From positions 21,207 through 47,271 of the forward strand of contig DMTU01000028.1 of assembly GCA_003476595.1 (NCBI GenBank): 26,065 bases of DNA, read 5' to 3'. The translations under genes and the position numbers were made by a program. Origin of the DNA: Acidimicrobiaceae bacterium (GTDB lineage: Bacteria > Actinomycetota > Acidimicrobiia > Acidimicrobiales > Salinilacustritrichaceae). Below are positions 9,875 to 18,137 of this stretch, one piece after another. Each line of letters begins with the position of its first letter. Within the stretch, counting starts at the first letter, position 1. Under the pieces are notes generated by a model. That model was not told the DNA's origin and did no database searches. It worked only from the letters and a program-made list of their open reading frames with translations.

Positions 9875-11667
9875 TGCTCGCCGCCAACCTCGCCTTCCCG
9901 CTGCTGACCGCGGCGATCCTCGTCCCCCTCGCCGGCGCGCTGCTGATCGCCCTCGTGCCCGCCACCCGGCGGGAGGTCATCCGGCCCCTCGCGGTGCTGT
10001 TCTCGGCCACCACCGGCGCGTTCACGCTGTGGATGCTCGGGGCGTTCGACCGCAGCGATGCCGGCTTCCAGTTCGCCACCTCCCACACCTGGATCGAGGA
10101 GTTCGGCATCGGCTGGAACCTCGGCGTCGACGGGATCTCCCTCTTCCTCGTCGTGCTCAGCGGCGTGCTGTTCCCGCTCACCTTCGTGGCGGTGACGCCC
10201 AAGCACGACCCGAAGGCGTACTACGCCTGGCTGCTCATGCTGCAGGCCGGCTGCATCGGTGCCTTCAGCGCGCTGGACCTGTTCCTGTTCTTCATCTTCT
10301 TCGAGATCGTGCTCGTGCCGATGTACTTCCTCATCGGCGGGTGGGGCTACGGCCAGCGGATCTACGCCGCGCTCAAGTTCTTCCTGTTCACGATGTTCGG
10401 CTCGGCCCTGATGCTCGTCGGCATCGTCAGCCTCGCCTTCCTCGACCGCGACGCGGCCCTCGAGCGCAGCGAGGTGGCCAGCGAGGAGCTGGCCGGGCTG
10501 CAGGAGAGCATCGACGTGCGCGAGGTCTCCGGCGTCGACGTCCCCCAGGAGGAGTACGACCGCCTCGACGAGCTCACCGCGTCCGTCGAGGGCGCCGACC
10601 AGCTCACCTTCGACCTCGTGGAGATCGCCGAGGGGCGCGCCGAGGCCCTCGCCGCCGACCAGGCTGCGATCGACGCCGGCGAGATGGAGGCCCGGGACTC
10701 CTGGAACCCGTTGGACTGGGAGGCGGCGAAGTGGATCTTCCTCGCCTTCGCCCTGGCCTTCGCGGTCAAGGTGCCCCTGTTCCCGCTGCACACCTGGTTG
10801 CCCGACGCCCACACCCAGGCCCCCACGGCCGGCTCGGTGATCCTGGCCGGCGTCATGCTGAAGCTCGGCACCTACGGCTTCGTGCGCTTCGGCCTCTACC
10901 TGTTCCCCGACGCGTCGCTGTTCTTCGCACCGGTGATCGCCACCCTCGGCGTCATCGGCATCCTCTACGGCGCCGTCGTGGCCACCATGCAGAAGGACAT
11001 CAAGCGCCTCGTCGCCTACTCCTCGGTGGCCCACCTCGGCTTCATCGCGCTCGGCACCTTCGCCATGACGACCCAGGGCATCGGCGGCGGCGTGCTGCAG
11101 ATGGTGAACCACGGCATCTCCACCGGCGCGCTGTTCCTCCTGCTCGGCATGCTCTACGAGCGCCGCCACACCTACGACATCGCCGCCATGTCCGGCCTCC
11201 AGAAGGCCACGCCCGTGCTGGCCGGCGTGTTCACGCTGGTGATGCTGTCCTCCATCGGCCTGCCCGGCCTCAACGGCTTCGTCGGCGAGTTCCTGGTGCT
11301 GGCCGGCGCCTACCTCACCCTCAAGTGGTGGGCCGTGGTGGCCGCCGCCGGCGTGATCCTCGCTGCGCTCTACCTGCTGTGGGCCTACCAGCGCGTGTTC
11401 CACGGCGAGCCCACCGAGGAGGACCTGGCCACGCCGGACATGCGCGTCGGCGAGCTCGCCTACATGGCGCCGCTGCTCGTCCTGATCGTGTTCCTCGGCG
11501 TGTACCCGAAGCCGGTCCTCGAGCGCATCGAGCCCTCCGTGGCCGCGCTCGTGAGCCACATCGAGGGTGCGACCGATTTCGAGGAGCCCACCGCCGCCAC
11601 CTCCGGATTCTCCGGGGAGGCCGCCGACGACCACGGCGACGCTGACGACCACGGGGAGGGCGAGTGA
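9874..11667 (+). CDS. nuoM: NADH-quinone oxidoreductase subunit M (NuoM1), set 1, with charged insert
   Basis: This is the middle antiporter-like proton channel. The 597 residues keep the TM5 glutamate (FFEIVLVPMYFLIGGWG) and the TM7 lysine (AFAVKVPLFPLHTWLPDAH). Between these helices, residues about 189-285 form a long charged segment (for example SEVASEELAGLQ and VEIAEGRAEALAADQ), predicted helical. The second NuoM has only about 30-35 residues at this place. The C-terminus is Asp/His/Glu-rich (DDHGDADDHGEGE). ATG 9874 overlaps the nuoL stop (TGATG). The insert stays in frame and does not disturb flanking motifs, so I regard the gene as intact. Confidence 0.95.
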
Positions 11668-11669
11668 CC

Positions 11670-13223
11670 ATGCATGCGCTCCTCGCGAACCTGACCGCGC
11701 CGCTCCAGGCCGCCGACGAGGCCTTCGATCCCATCGCGACGCCCGAGATCGAGTGGTTCACGATCGTCCCGCTGCTCGTGCTCGTCGGGGCCGCGCTCGG
11801 CCTGATGACGCTCACGGCGATCACCCGCCGGCCCCTGTTCGGCGGCTTCTACCCCCTCGCCACCTCGGTGGCCGCCATCGGCGCGGCCGTGTGCACGTGG
11901 CCGATCTGGGACCGCATCCAGGACCCCGAGCGGGGCCCGTTCACCGCCCTCGCCGGCGCGATCGGCGTGGACGGCTTCTCGGTGTTCATGACCGTGGTCA
12001 TCTGCTCGTCGGTGGTCGTCGCCGCCCTGCTGGCCGACGGCTACCTGAAGCGAGAGGGCCTCGACGGCCCCGAGCTCTACGTGCTGCTGCTGCTCTCCGC
12101 ATCCGGCGGCGTCGTGATGGCCGCGGCCAACGACCTCATCGTGCTGTTCCTCGGCCTGGAGATCCTCTCCCTCGCCGTCTACACCCTCGCCGCCATGCAC
12201 CTGCGCCGCGTCACCTCCCAGGAGGCCGGCCTCAAGTACTTCGTGCTCGGCTCGTTCGCCTCGGCGTTCCTGCTCTACGGCATCGCCCTCACCTACGGCG
12301 CCACCGGCAGCACCAACCTGGTCGAGATCCTCGGCTACCTGACCCAGGTCGCCCTCTTCGACAACGGCCTGCTGCTGGCCGGCATGGCCATGCTGCTCGT
12401 CGGGCTCCTGTTCAAGGTGGCCGCCGCCCCGTTCCACGCCTGGACCCCCGACGTGTACCAGGGCGCCCCCTCGCCGGTAGTGGCCTACATGGCCTCCGGC
12501 GTGAAGGCGGCCGGGTTCGCCGGCCTCATCCGCGTGCTGTACCTCGGCTTCCAGACCTACCGGGTCGACTGGCAGCCGGTCATCTACGCCGTGGCGATCC
12601 TCACCCTGCTCGTCGGTGCCCTGATGGCGGTCGTCCAGACCGACGTCAAGCGGATGCTGGCGTACTCCTCGATCAACCACGCCGGCTTCGTGCTCGTCGC
12701 CGTGCAGGCCGCCACTGAGCGCGGCGTGCAGGCGTCGATGTTCTACCTGGCCAGCTACACGTTCCTCGTCGGCGGCAGCTTCGCCATCATCACGATCGTG
12801 GGGCGCACCGGCGACGACCGCCACACCCTCGACGACTACCGCGGCCTGGCCAAGGCCCGACCCGCCCTGGCCCTCGTCTTCGCCCTGCTGCTGTTCAGCC
12901 AGGCCGGCGTGCCCTTCACCAGCGGGTTCTTCGCCAAGTTCTACGCCATCGCCGCCGCGGTGGACGCCGGGTCGTACCCGCTGGCCGCGGTCGCGATGCT
13001 CACCGCCGTCATCGCCGCCTTCCTGTACCTGCGGATCACGGTGTCGATGTTCCTCGGCGACGTCGACGACGCCGACATCCCGGAGCGGCGCACGCTGCCG
13101 GTGCCCGTCGGCGCCGCCATCGCGCTGGTCATCTGCGTGGTCGTCACCCTCGGCGTGGGCATCTTCCCCCACGTCCTCACCGGCCCCGCCGGCGACGCCA
13201 CCGCGGTCCTCGTCGGGTTCTGA
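11670..13223 (+). CDS. nuoN: NADH-quinone oxidoreductase subunit N (NuoN1), set 1
   Basis: This is the proximal antiporter-like proton channel, 517 residues from ATG 11670. Motifs are FLGLEILSLAVYTLAAMHLR (TM5 glutamate) and FKVAAAPFHAWTPDVYQGAP (TM7 lysine), with roughly 13-14 hydrophobic segments. GTG 11664, overlapping the nuoM stop, is in the same frame. I prefer ATG 11670 because GGAGG (11655-11659) lies 10 nt before it but only 4 nt before the GTG. It is the last complex I gene of set 1. The next gene starts 13 bp later, so transcription may continue. Confidence 0.94.
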   Translation: MHALLANLTAPLQAADEAFDPIATPEIEWFTIVPLLVLVGAALGLMTLTAITRRPLFGGFYPLATSVAAIGAAVCTWPIWDRIQDPERGPFTALAGAIGVDGFSVFMTVVICSSVVVAALLADGYLKREGLDGPELYVLLLLSASGGVVMAAANDLIVLFLGLEILSLAVYTLAAMHLRRVTSQEAGLKYFVLGSFASAFLLYGIALTYGATGSTNLVEILGYLTQVALFDNGLLLAGMAMLLVGLLFKVAAAPFHAWTPDVYQGAPSPVVAYMASGVKAAGFAGLIRVLYLGFQTYRVDWQPVIYAVAILTLLVGALMAVVQTDVKRMLAYSSINHAGFVLVAVQAATERGVQASMFYLASYTFLVGGSFAIITIVGRTGDDRHTLDDYRGLAKARPALALVFALLLFSQAGVPFTSGFFAKFYAIAAAVDAGSYPLAAVAMLTAVIAAFLYLRITVSMFLGDVDDADIPERRTLPVPVGAAIALVICVVVTLGVGIFPHVLTGPAGDATAVLVGF

Positions 13224-13236
13224 CCCGGCGCCGGCC

Positions 13237-13578
13237 GTGGCATCCATCGAGTCGGCCGGCGACGTCGTCGAGGTCGACGACGTCCTCGTCACCATCTCGC
13301 CCCGCACTGGCCGCCTGGCCCGTCGGCGCTCCACCCTCGACGCGCCCGTGACGTGGCCGGCGCCGCGCACCACCGTGACGCTGCACCGCACCGACACCAC
13401 CGGGCAGTGGCAGGCCCGGTTCACCTACGAGGGCCAGACCGTCACGCTCGTGTTCCCGCCCAAGCGCCTCGACGACCTCGTCGCCTTCGCCGAGGCCCAC
13501 CTCGGTGGCATGACCAACACCGTGCTGGACGCCGAGCAGGACCGCCTCGCCCGCCGCGCCGAGGAGCGGTCCCGGTGA
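13237..13578 (+). CDS. hypothetical protein, 113 residues
   Basis: I do not recognise this protein. It starts at GTG 13237, 13 bp after nuoN, and its TGA overlaps the next start (GTGA). There is no signal peptide, membrane segment or Cys. The middle looks beta-rich (TTVTLHRTDTTGQWQARFTY, GQTVTLVFPP), and the C-terminus is a charged helix (LDAEQDRLARRAEERS). The tight overlap with the permease gene and the codon choice, like that of its neighbours, argue that it is real. No clear ribosome site precedes the GTG. Confidence 0.65.
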   Translation: MASIESAGDVVEVDDVLVTISPRTGRLARRRSTLDAPVTWPAPRTTVTLHRTDTTGQWQARFTYEGQTVTLVFPPKRLDDLVAFAEAHLGGMTNTVLDAEQDRLARRAEERSR

Positions 13579-14330
13579 CCATCGCCGAGTCCGTGCTGAT
13601 CGCCGTCGCCGGGTTCCTCGCCGGGGGTGTCAACGCGGTCGCCGGCGGCGGGTCGCTCATCTCGTTCCCGGCCCTGGTCGCCGCCGGGCTGCCGACCCTC
13701 GACGCCAACGTCACCAACACCACCGCGGTGTGGCCCGGCTACCTGGGCAGCGCCGCGGCCTACCGCAGCGAGCTGCGCACCCAGGGCGCCCGCCTCCGGG
13801 GACTCGCCGTCACGTCCGTGCTCGGGGCCGGAGCCGGCGCCGCGATCCTGCTCGTCGCCCCGGACGCGGTCTTCGACGCGGTCGTCCCGTTCCTGGTGCT
13901 CGCCGGGTCGGTGCTGCTCGCCCTCCAGCCCCGCATCGCCAAGGCGGTGCTGGCCCGCACCGAGGCCGGCGGCCAGGGCCAGACCGCGCAGCTCCACGTG
14001 GCCATCTTCCTGGCCGCCGTGTACGGCGCCTACTTCGGCGGCGGCCTGGGCGTGATCCTGCTCGCCGTCCTCGGCATCTTCGTCGCCGACCACCTCCAGC
14101 GGCTCAACGGGCTCAAGGCCGCCGTCTCCCTGCTGGTCAACACCGTGGCCCTGGTCGCGTTCGCCCTGTTCGGGCCGGTCGACTGGGGTGCGGTGGCCAT
14201 CGTCGCCCCGGCCAGCCTGCTCGGCGGCTACGTCGGTGGGCGCCTGGCCCGCCGCCTGTCGCCCGACACCCTGCGCACCACCATCGTGGTGTTCGGCGTC
14301 GTCGTCGCCATCTGGCTCGCCCTCCGCTGA
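13575..14330 (+). CDS. TauE/SafE-family (DUF81) membrane permease
   Basis: This 251-residue membrane protein has about seven or eight hydrophobic segments. The N-terminal signature GGVNAVAGGGSLISFPALVA at about 17-36 is the hallmark of the TauE/SafE family, followed by the second-half motif GAYFGGGLGVILLAVLGI. Members are proposed exporters of sulfite, sulfoacetate or other small anions, though most, including this one, have no proven substrate. GTG 13575 overlaps the preceding gene by 4 bp, and GAGGAG (13561-13566) lies 8 nt upstream. Nothing in the neighbourhood fixes the substrate. The rhodanese fragment at the window's left edge is 13 kb away and not a strong link. Confidence 0.85.
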   Translation: MTIAESVLIAVAGFLAGGVNAVAGGGSLISFPALVAAGLPTLDANVTNTTAVWPGYLGSAAAYRSELRTQGARLRGLAVTSVLGAGAGAAILLVAPDAVFDAVVPFLVLAGSVLLALQPRIAKAVLARTEAGGQGQTAQLHVAIFLAAVYGAYFGGGLGVILLAVLGIFVADHLQRLNGLKAAVSLLVNTVALVAFALFGPVDWGAVAIVAPASLLGGYVGGRLARRLSPDTLRTTIVVFGVVVAIWLALR

Positions 14331-14332
14331 TT

Positions 14333-14345
14333 CCGGCTCCGCCGG
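14333..14345 (+). terminator. short GC hairpin after the permease gene
   Basis: CCGGC-TCC-GCCGG forms a five-pair GC stem with a 3-nt loop, 2 nt after the permease stop codon. There is no T-tract, so a classical intrinsic terminator is not shown. Its position before the next promoter candidate is the only support. Confidence 0.2.
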
Positions 14346-14367
14346 TGCAGCAGCGTGACCGATGTCA

Positions 14368-14373
14368 TAGCGT
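14368..14373 (+). promoter_or_regulatory. candidate -10 element for the L,D-transpeptidase gene
   Basis: TAGCGT here is identical to the proposed nuoE -10 and one base from the nuoA -10. Transcription would start near 14380, giving a leader of about 35 nt. I see no good -35 at 17-18 bp upstream. GGGAG at 14397-14401 is a possible ribosome site, with a rather long 13-nt spacing. Confidence 0.28.
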
Positions 14374-14414
14374 TCCCGTGGACGGCGGAGCGGGTCGGGA
14401 GCGTCTGATCATCG

Positions 14415-15278
14415 ATGGCGAAGCAACGAGACCCCCACCGCCGCCCGGGCGCCCGCGCCGTGCTGCTCCTCGCCATCGGCGTGGCCCTCGGCTTCAGCGG
14501 CTACCACGCCCTGCGCTCCCTCGACGTCGCCGACACCGAGGCCACCGCGGCAGACAGGGGTGCCCCCACCACCATGGTCCCGGTCACCACGGTCCCGGTC
14601 ACGGTTGGCCCGACCACCGAGGCGCCCACCACCACGACCACCGTCCCGCCGACCACGGCCGCACCGACCACGACCGCACCGACCACGACCACCGCGCCGC
14701 CGACCACGGTGCCCGGGCCGCCCACGTACCGCAGCGGCGCCGAAGGGCCCGAGGTGGCCGCCCTGCAGGAGCGCCTCCTCGCCCTCGGGTTCTGGGTGCC
14801 GGTCGTCGACGGCGACTACGGGTCGGTGACCCAGCAGGCCGTCATGGCCTTCCAGAAGCACGCCGGCCTGTCCCGCGACGGCATCGCCGGACCCGCGACC
14901 CTGGCCGCCCTCGACGCGGCCGGCCCCGTGGCCGCCCGCGAGGGCGGTGACCACGTCGAGCTCGACCTCGAGCGCCAGCTGCTCATCGTGGTGCGCGGCG
15001 GGCGCACCCTCGCGTTCAACACCTCCACCGGCACCACCGGCTGGCGGACGCCCCCGGGCCGTTTCACCGTCCAGCGGGAGATCGACGGCGTGCGCGAGGC
15101 CCCGCTCGGGGACCTGTACCGGCCCAAGTACTTCAACGCCGGCATCGCCGTGCACGGCTCGCCGAGCATCCCCGGCCGCCCCGCCTCCCACGGGTGCGCG
15201 CGGGTCCACGACCGGGTCATGGACCTGCTCTGGGCGGACGGCCTGATGCCCGTCGGGACGCCGGTCTGGGTGTACTGA
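14415..15278 (+). CDS. membrane-anchored L,D-transpeptidase with peptidoglycan-binding domain
   Basis: This 287-residue cell-wall enzyme is expected to act outside the membrane, forming 3-3 peptidoglycan cross-links or related transpeptidations. Order: a basic N-terminus and hydrophobic anchor (about 14-30), a Thr/Pro linker (about 50-102), a PG_binding_1 domain (about 105-168, with ALQERLLALGFW and DGIAGPATLAAL), and a YkuD catalytic domain (about 178-287). The catalytic motif is H247 followed by SHGCAR with nucleophile C261, where the usual residue after Cys is Val or Ile. In the linker DNA, a 15-bp unit is repeated exactly at 14661-14675 and 14676-14690. The anchor has no lipobox, so I expect a type II membrane protein. 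It sits between the two complex I runs with no evident functional tie. Confidence 0.9.
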   Translation: MAKQRDPHRRPGARAVLLLAIGVALGFSGYHALRSLDVADTEATAADRGAPTTMVPVTTVPVTVGPTTEAPTTTTTVPPTTAAPTTTAPTTTTAPPTTVPGPPTYRSGAEGPEVAALQERLLALGFWVPVVDGDYGSVTQQAVMAFQKHAGLSRDGIAGPATLAALDAAGPVAAREGGDHVELDLERQLLIVVRGGRTLAFNTSTGTTGWRTPPGRFTVQREIDGVREAPLGDLYRPKYFNAGIAVHGSPSIPGRPASHGCARVHDRVMDLLWADGLMPVGTPVWVY

Positions 15279-15314
15279 CGCCGGCCCTGGACCTGCCGGA
15301 GGAGCCCGGAATTG

Positions 15315-15340
15315 CGGCCCCGATGGGCCATCTGGGGCCG
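15315..15340 (+). other. 26-bp near-perfect inverted repeat upstream of nuoA
   Basis: CGGCCCC (15315-15321) pairs with GGGGCCG (15334-15340), and the inner GATGG (15322-15326) with CCATC (15328-15332). The only irregularities are a central G and an extra T at 15333. It lies 37 bp after the transpeptidase stop and 12 bp before the nuoA -35. It could be a terminator stem for the upstream gene, although no T-tract follows, or a protein-binding site for nuoA control. The sequence alone does not decide. Confidence 0.4.
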
Positions 15341-15359
15341 GGTTGGGCGATCTTGGCCC
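15325..15359 (+). repeat. two 15-bp imperfect direct repeats, 20-bp period, at the nuoA promoter
   Basis: GGGCCATCTGGGGCC (15325-15339) and GGGCGATCTTGGCCC (15345-15359) agree at 12 of 15 positions. Their starts are 20 bp apart, about two helical turns, so a protein bound to both would face the same side. The second copy covers the -35 element. TGGGC (15344-15348) and GCCCA (15356-15360) also form an inverted repeat within the second copy. This is compatible with a tandem operator, but GC-rich DNA can give such matches by chance. Confidence 0.35.
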
Positions 15360-15382
15360 ACTTCTGCGCCGGTCAGTAGGGT
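15353..15382 (+). promoter_or_regulatory. candidate promoter for nuoA-N (set 2), possibly leaderless
   Basis: TTGGCC (15353-15358) and TAGGGT (15377-15382) are 18 bp apart. The -10 ends 8 bp before the nuoA GTG at 15391, so transcription would start at or within about 2 nt of the start codon. No Shine-Dalgarno sequence precedes that GTG. A TANNNT element a few bases before a GTG/ATG is the usual arrangement of leaderless genes in actinobacteria. Confidence 0.5.
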
Positions 15383-15390
15383 GCCCCTCC

Positions 15391-15756
15391 GTGTCGGAGT
15401 TCCTCCGTAATTACCTGACGGTTGCCATCTTCGGTGGCGTTGCGGTCGCGCTCCTGGCGGGCGTCCTCGGCCTCGGCTCGCTGATCCGTCCGACCCGTCG
15501 CCAGGAAGGCAAGTACAAGAACTACGAGTCCGGCGTCGACCCGGTGGGCGACACGTGGTCGCAGAGCCAGATCCGCTACTACATCTTCGCCCTGATGTTC
15601 GTCATCTTCGACGTGGAGGCGGTCTTCATCTTCCCCTGGGCCACCCGCGTCGAGGAGTACGGCGTCTTCGGCCTCGTCGAGATGCTCGTCTTCATCGCCG
15701 TCCTCACCCTTGGCCTCGTGTACGCGTGGCGCAAGGGTGTCCTGCGCTGGATCTAG
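15391..15756 (+). CDS. nuoA: NADH-quinone oxidoreductase subunit A (NuoA), set 2
   Basis: This three-helix membrane subunit lies at the base of the peripheral arm, near NuoH and the NuoD/NuoB interface. The 121 residues hold TM1 (about 8-31), the conserved loop [16 protein letters not shown]2 with [12 protein letters not shown] (D74, E76) and TM3 (about 92-112). I use GTG 15391 ([10 protein letters not shown]). The frame is open upstream to 15343, but that segment crosses the promoter and does not look like NuoA. It is the first gene of set 2 and is followed after 11 bp by nuoB. Confidence 0.94.
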   Translation: MSEFLRNYLTVAIFGGVAVALLAGVLGLGSLIRPTRRQEGKYKNYESGVDPVGDTWSQSQIRYYIFALMFVIFDVEAVFIFPWATRVEEYGVFGLVEMLVFIAVLTLGLVYAWRKGVLRWI

Positions 15757-15767
15757 GAAGGAACCCC

Positions 15768-16268
15768 ATGGGTCTGGTCGAGAGCGGCAAGCTCCCGAAG
15801 CCGCTCACGCAGCTGCTCAACACGTCACGCAAGTACTCCCTCTGGATGTACCAGTGGGGCCTCGCGTGCTGCGCCATCGAGATGGCGGCCGCCATGGCCG
15901 GCCCGCGCTTCGACATCATGCGCCTCGGCGTCATCCCGCTGCCGGCGTCGCCGCGCCAGTCCGACCTGCTCTGCGTCTCCGGCACGGTCACCGACAAGAT
16001 GGTCCCGGCCGTGCGGCGCCTGTGGGAGCAGATGCCCGACCCGAAGTACGTGATCTCCATGGGCTCCTGCGCCAACTGCGGCGGCCCGTACTGGGACAGC
16101 TACTCGGTGACCAAGGGCGTCGACCAGGTCATCCCCGTCGACGTCTACGTCCCCGGCTGCCCGCCCCGGCCCGAGGCGCTGCTCGAGGGCGTGGTGCTGC
16201 TCCAGGAGCGCATCCAGAACGAGGACATGGCCGACAAGTGGCGAGGTGATCCCATTGTCGTCAGCTGA
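15768..16268 (+). CDS. nuoB: NADH-quinone oxidoreductase subunit B (NuoB), set 2
   Basis: This subunit holds cluster N2, which reduces quinone. The four ligands are C34 and C35 (LACCAIEM), C101 (MGSCANCGG) and C131 ([14 protein letters not shown]). The arginine-containing segments FDIMRLG and SPRQ are also present. The 166-residue protein reads like the NuoB of 11-subunit and deltaproteobacterial-type enzymes ([20 protein letters not shown]) rather than mycobacterial NuoB. ATG 15768 is preceded by AGGAAGGAA (15755-15763). Its end overlaps nuoC by 14 bp. It is the only nuoB in the window. Confidence 0.96.
   Translation: MGLVESGKLPKPLTQLLNTSRKYSLWMYQWGLACCAIEMAAAMAGPRFDIMRLGVIPLPASPRQSDLLCVSGTVTDKMVPAVRRLWEQMPDPKYVISMGSCANCGGPYWDSYSVTKGVDQVIPVDVYVPGCPPRPEALLEGVVLLQERIQNEDMADKWRGDPIVVS
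16243..16252 (+). promoter_or_regulatory. strong ribosome-binding site that sets the nuoC start at TTG
   Basis: GAGGTGATCC is exactly complementary to the universal 3' end of 16S rRNA over ten bases. Its GAGG core (16243-16246) lies 8 nt before TTG 16255, which fits ideal spacing. The in-frame GTG at 16246 lies inside the site and is therefore unlikely to be the start. Confidence 0.7.
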
Positions 16269-16968
16269 TCCCGAGGCCCCCGAGCAGGAGGCGACCGAGA
16301 CCGACGAGCGCCGCGAGGCCCTCCTCGCCGGCCTGGCCGAGCGACTCGGCGAGGACCTCCTCGGCTCCCACATCCTCCCGGGCCGCGACCTGTGGATCCG
16401 CGTCACCCCGGCGGCGTGGGTGTCCACCATGCGCCACCTGCGCGACGACCTCGGCTTCCGCTTCTTCGAGTTCCTCTCCGCCATCGACTGGTTGCCGTCT
16501 CCCTACGGGCGCTACGAGGAGGCCGCGGTCGACGTCGACCTGCCGGCGCTGCGCGCCGAGGCCCTGGCCACCGACCCCAGCACGCTCGAGACCGGCGTCG
16601 CCGGCGGGGACACCCGCTACCAGGTGTTCGCCCGGGTGATGAACCTGGCCGAGCGCGACCTCGGCATCATCGTCAAGGTCGACGTCCCGCCCGTCGACGC
16701 CGACCCCCACCTGCCCGGCGCGATCGGGACCATCGTGGCCATCTACCCCGGTGCCGACTGGAACGAGCGCGAGGTGCACGAGATGTACGGCATCGGCTTC
16801 GAGGGCAACCCCAACCTGCGCAACCTCTACCTGCCCACCGGCTTCGAGGGGCACCCGCTGCGCAAGGACTACCCGCTGCTGGCCCGGCACGTGAAGCCGT
16901 GGCCGGGCATCGTCGACGTCGAGGCCATGCCCGACGAAGCCGGCGACGAGGAGGAGGGCGACGAATGA
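16255..16968 (+). CDS. nuoC: NADH-quinone oxidoreductase subunit C (NuoC), set 2
   Basis: This is the 30-kDa structural subunit that packs against NuoD in the quinone module. It is separate from NuoD here, not fused. From TTG 16255 it has 237 residues. The family signature [19 protein letters not shown] is at about 154-172, followed by [18 protein letters not shown]. Residues about 82-119 form an insert between the strands ending FLSAIDWL and starting RYQVFARV, rich in Glu, Asp and Ala. The N-terminus (about 1-18) and the C-terminus ([11 protein letters not shown]) are acidic. The last 4 bp overlap nuoD (ATGA). Confidence 0.93.
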   Translation: MSSADPEAPEQEATETDERREALLAGLAERLGEDLLGSHILPGRDLWIRVTPAAWVSTMRHLRDDLGFRFFEFLSAIDWLPSPYGRYEEAAVDVDLPALRAEALATDPSTLETGVAGGDTRYQVFARVMNLAERDLGIIVKVDVPPVDADPHLPGAIGTIVAIYPGADWNEREVHEMYGIGFEGNPNLRNLYLPTGFEGHPLRKDYPLLARHVKPWPGIVDVEAMPDEAGDEEEGDE

Positions 16969-18137
16969 CCGTCACCGAGTCGGAGCAGCTCGCCTACGTC
17001 GCCGCGAAGGCGGCGGACGCGCGCGTCAACGTCGAGCTCGAGACCGACGACGGCATGACGCTGAACATCGGCCCGCAGCACCCGGCCACCCACGGCACGC
17101 TGCGCATCGTCGCCAAGCTCGACGGCGAGCAGGTCCTCTGGGTCGAGCCGATCATGGGCTACATGCACCGGGGCTACGAGAAGCTCGTCGAGGTGCGCAC
17201 CTACCCGCAGATCACCACGCTGGTGAACCGCATCGACTGGCTCGCCCAGACCTGCAACGAGACCCCGTTCATCCTCGCCACCGAGCAGCTGATGGGCGTC
17301 GAGGCCCCGCTGCGGGCGCAGTACCTGCGCACGATCTTCCACGAGATGGGCCGCATCGCCCACCTCACCATGTTCCTCGGGGACATGGGCGTGCAGATCG
17401 GTGCCCTGACGCCGATGTTCTACGCGATGCGCGACCGCGAGTTCGTGCTGAACCAGACCGAGTCGGTCAGCGGCGGCCGCTTCCACCCCAACTTCAACCG
17501 CATCGGCGGCCTCAAGGACGACATCCCGAAGGGCTGGCTCGACGAGACCATCCGGATCATGCGGAAGATGGAAGCCTTCTGCGACCAGATGGAGGAGCTG
17601 CTCCTCGGCAACGAGATCTTCGAGCAGCGCACCCGCGGCATCGGCATCATCCCCGCCGAGATCGCCCAGCAGTACGGCCTCACCGGCGCCAACCTGCGGG
17701 CCTCGGGCGTCGACTGGGACCTGCGCCGCGACGTCGACTCCCCGATGGCCTGGAAGCACGCCGACTTCAACGTGGTCACCCACACCGACGGCGACTGCTA
17801 CGCCCGCACCTGGATCCGCCTGCAGGAGACCCGCGAAGCCTGCAAGATCGTCACCCAGCTCTGCGAGGACCTGCCCGCCGGGCCGATCATGGCCAAGGTG
17901 CCCCGCATCATCAAGGTGCCCGCCGGCGAGGCCTACGTGGCCACGGAGAACCCGCTGGGGGAGATGGGCTACTACGTCGTCTCCCAGGGCGACCTCGGCC
18001 CGTTCCGGGTCAAGATCCGCACCGCCAGCTTCCACAACATCTCGATCGTGCCGTGGGTGCTGCGGGGCGTCTACGTGCCCGACATCATCTCGATCCTCGG
18101 CTCGCTGTACTTCATCCTGGGAGACATCGACCGATGA
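16965..18137 (+). CDS. nuoD: NADH-quinone oxidoreductase subunit D (NuoD), set 2
   Basis: This is the 49-kDa subunit, related to [NiFe]-hydrogenase large subunits, that forms the quinone head-group site with NuoB. It has 390 residues, about 50 fewer than mycobacterial NuoD (from memory). The quinone-binding His is in GPQHPATHG (H43) and the Tyr in EVRTYPQ (Y80), both expected for ubiquinone or menaquinone reduction. The protein ends GDIDR. The Cys pairs that bind Ni-Fe in hydrogenases are absent at both ends, so it is a complex I subunit and not a hydrogenase. It is the only nuoD in the window and is followed directly by nuoH2 without nuoE-G. Confidence 0.96.
   Translation: MTVTESEQLAYVAAKAADARVNVELETDDGMTLNIGPQHPATHGTLRIVAKLDGEQVLWVEPIMGYMHRGYEKLVEVRTYPQITTLVNRIDWLAQTCNETPFILATEQLMGVEAPLRAQYLRTIFHEMGRIAHLTMFLGDMGVQIGALTPMFYAMRDREFVLNQTESVSGGRFHPNFNRIGGLKDDIPKGWLDETIRIMRKMEAFCDQMEELLLGNEIFEQRTRGIGIIPAEIAQQYGLTGANLRASGVDWDLRRDVDSPMAWKHADFNVVTHTDGDCYARTWIRLQETREACKIVTQLCEDLPAGPIMAKVPRIIKVPAGEAYVATENPLGEMGYYVVSQGDLGPFRVKIRTASFHNISIVPWVLRGVYVPDIISILGSLYFILGDIDR

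Noticed and set aside
14641..14700. Tandem repeat array in the transpeptidase gene as a mobile or regulatory element
   Set aside because: It is in-frame low-complexity DNA coding for the Thr/Pro linker (two exact 15-bp units), normal for surface protein linkers.
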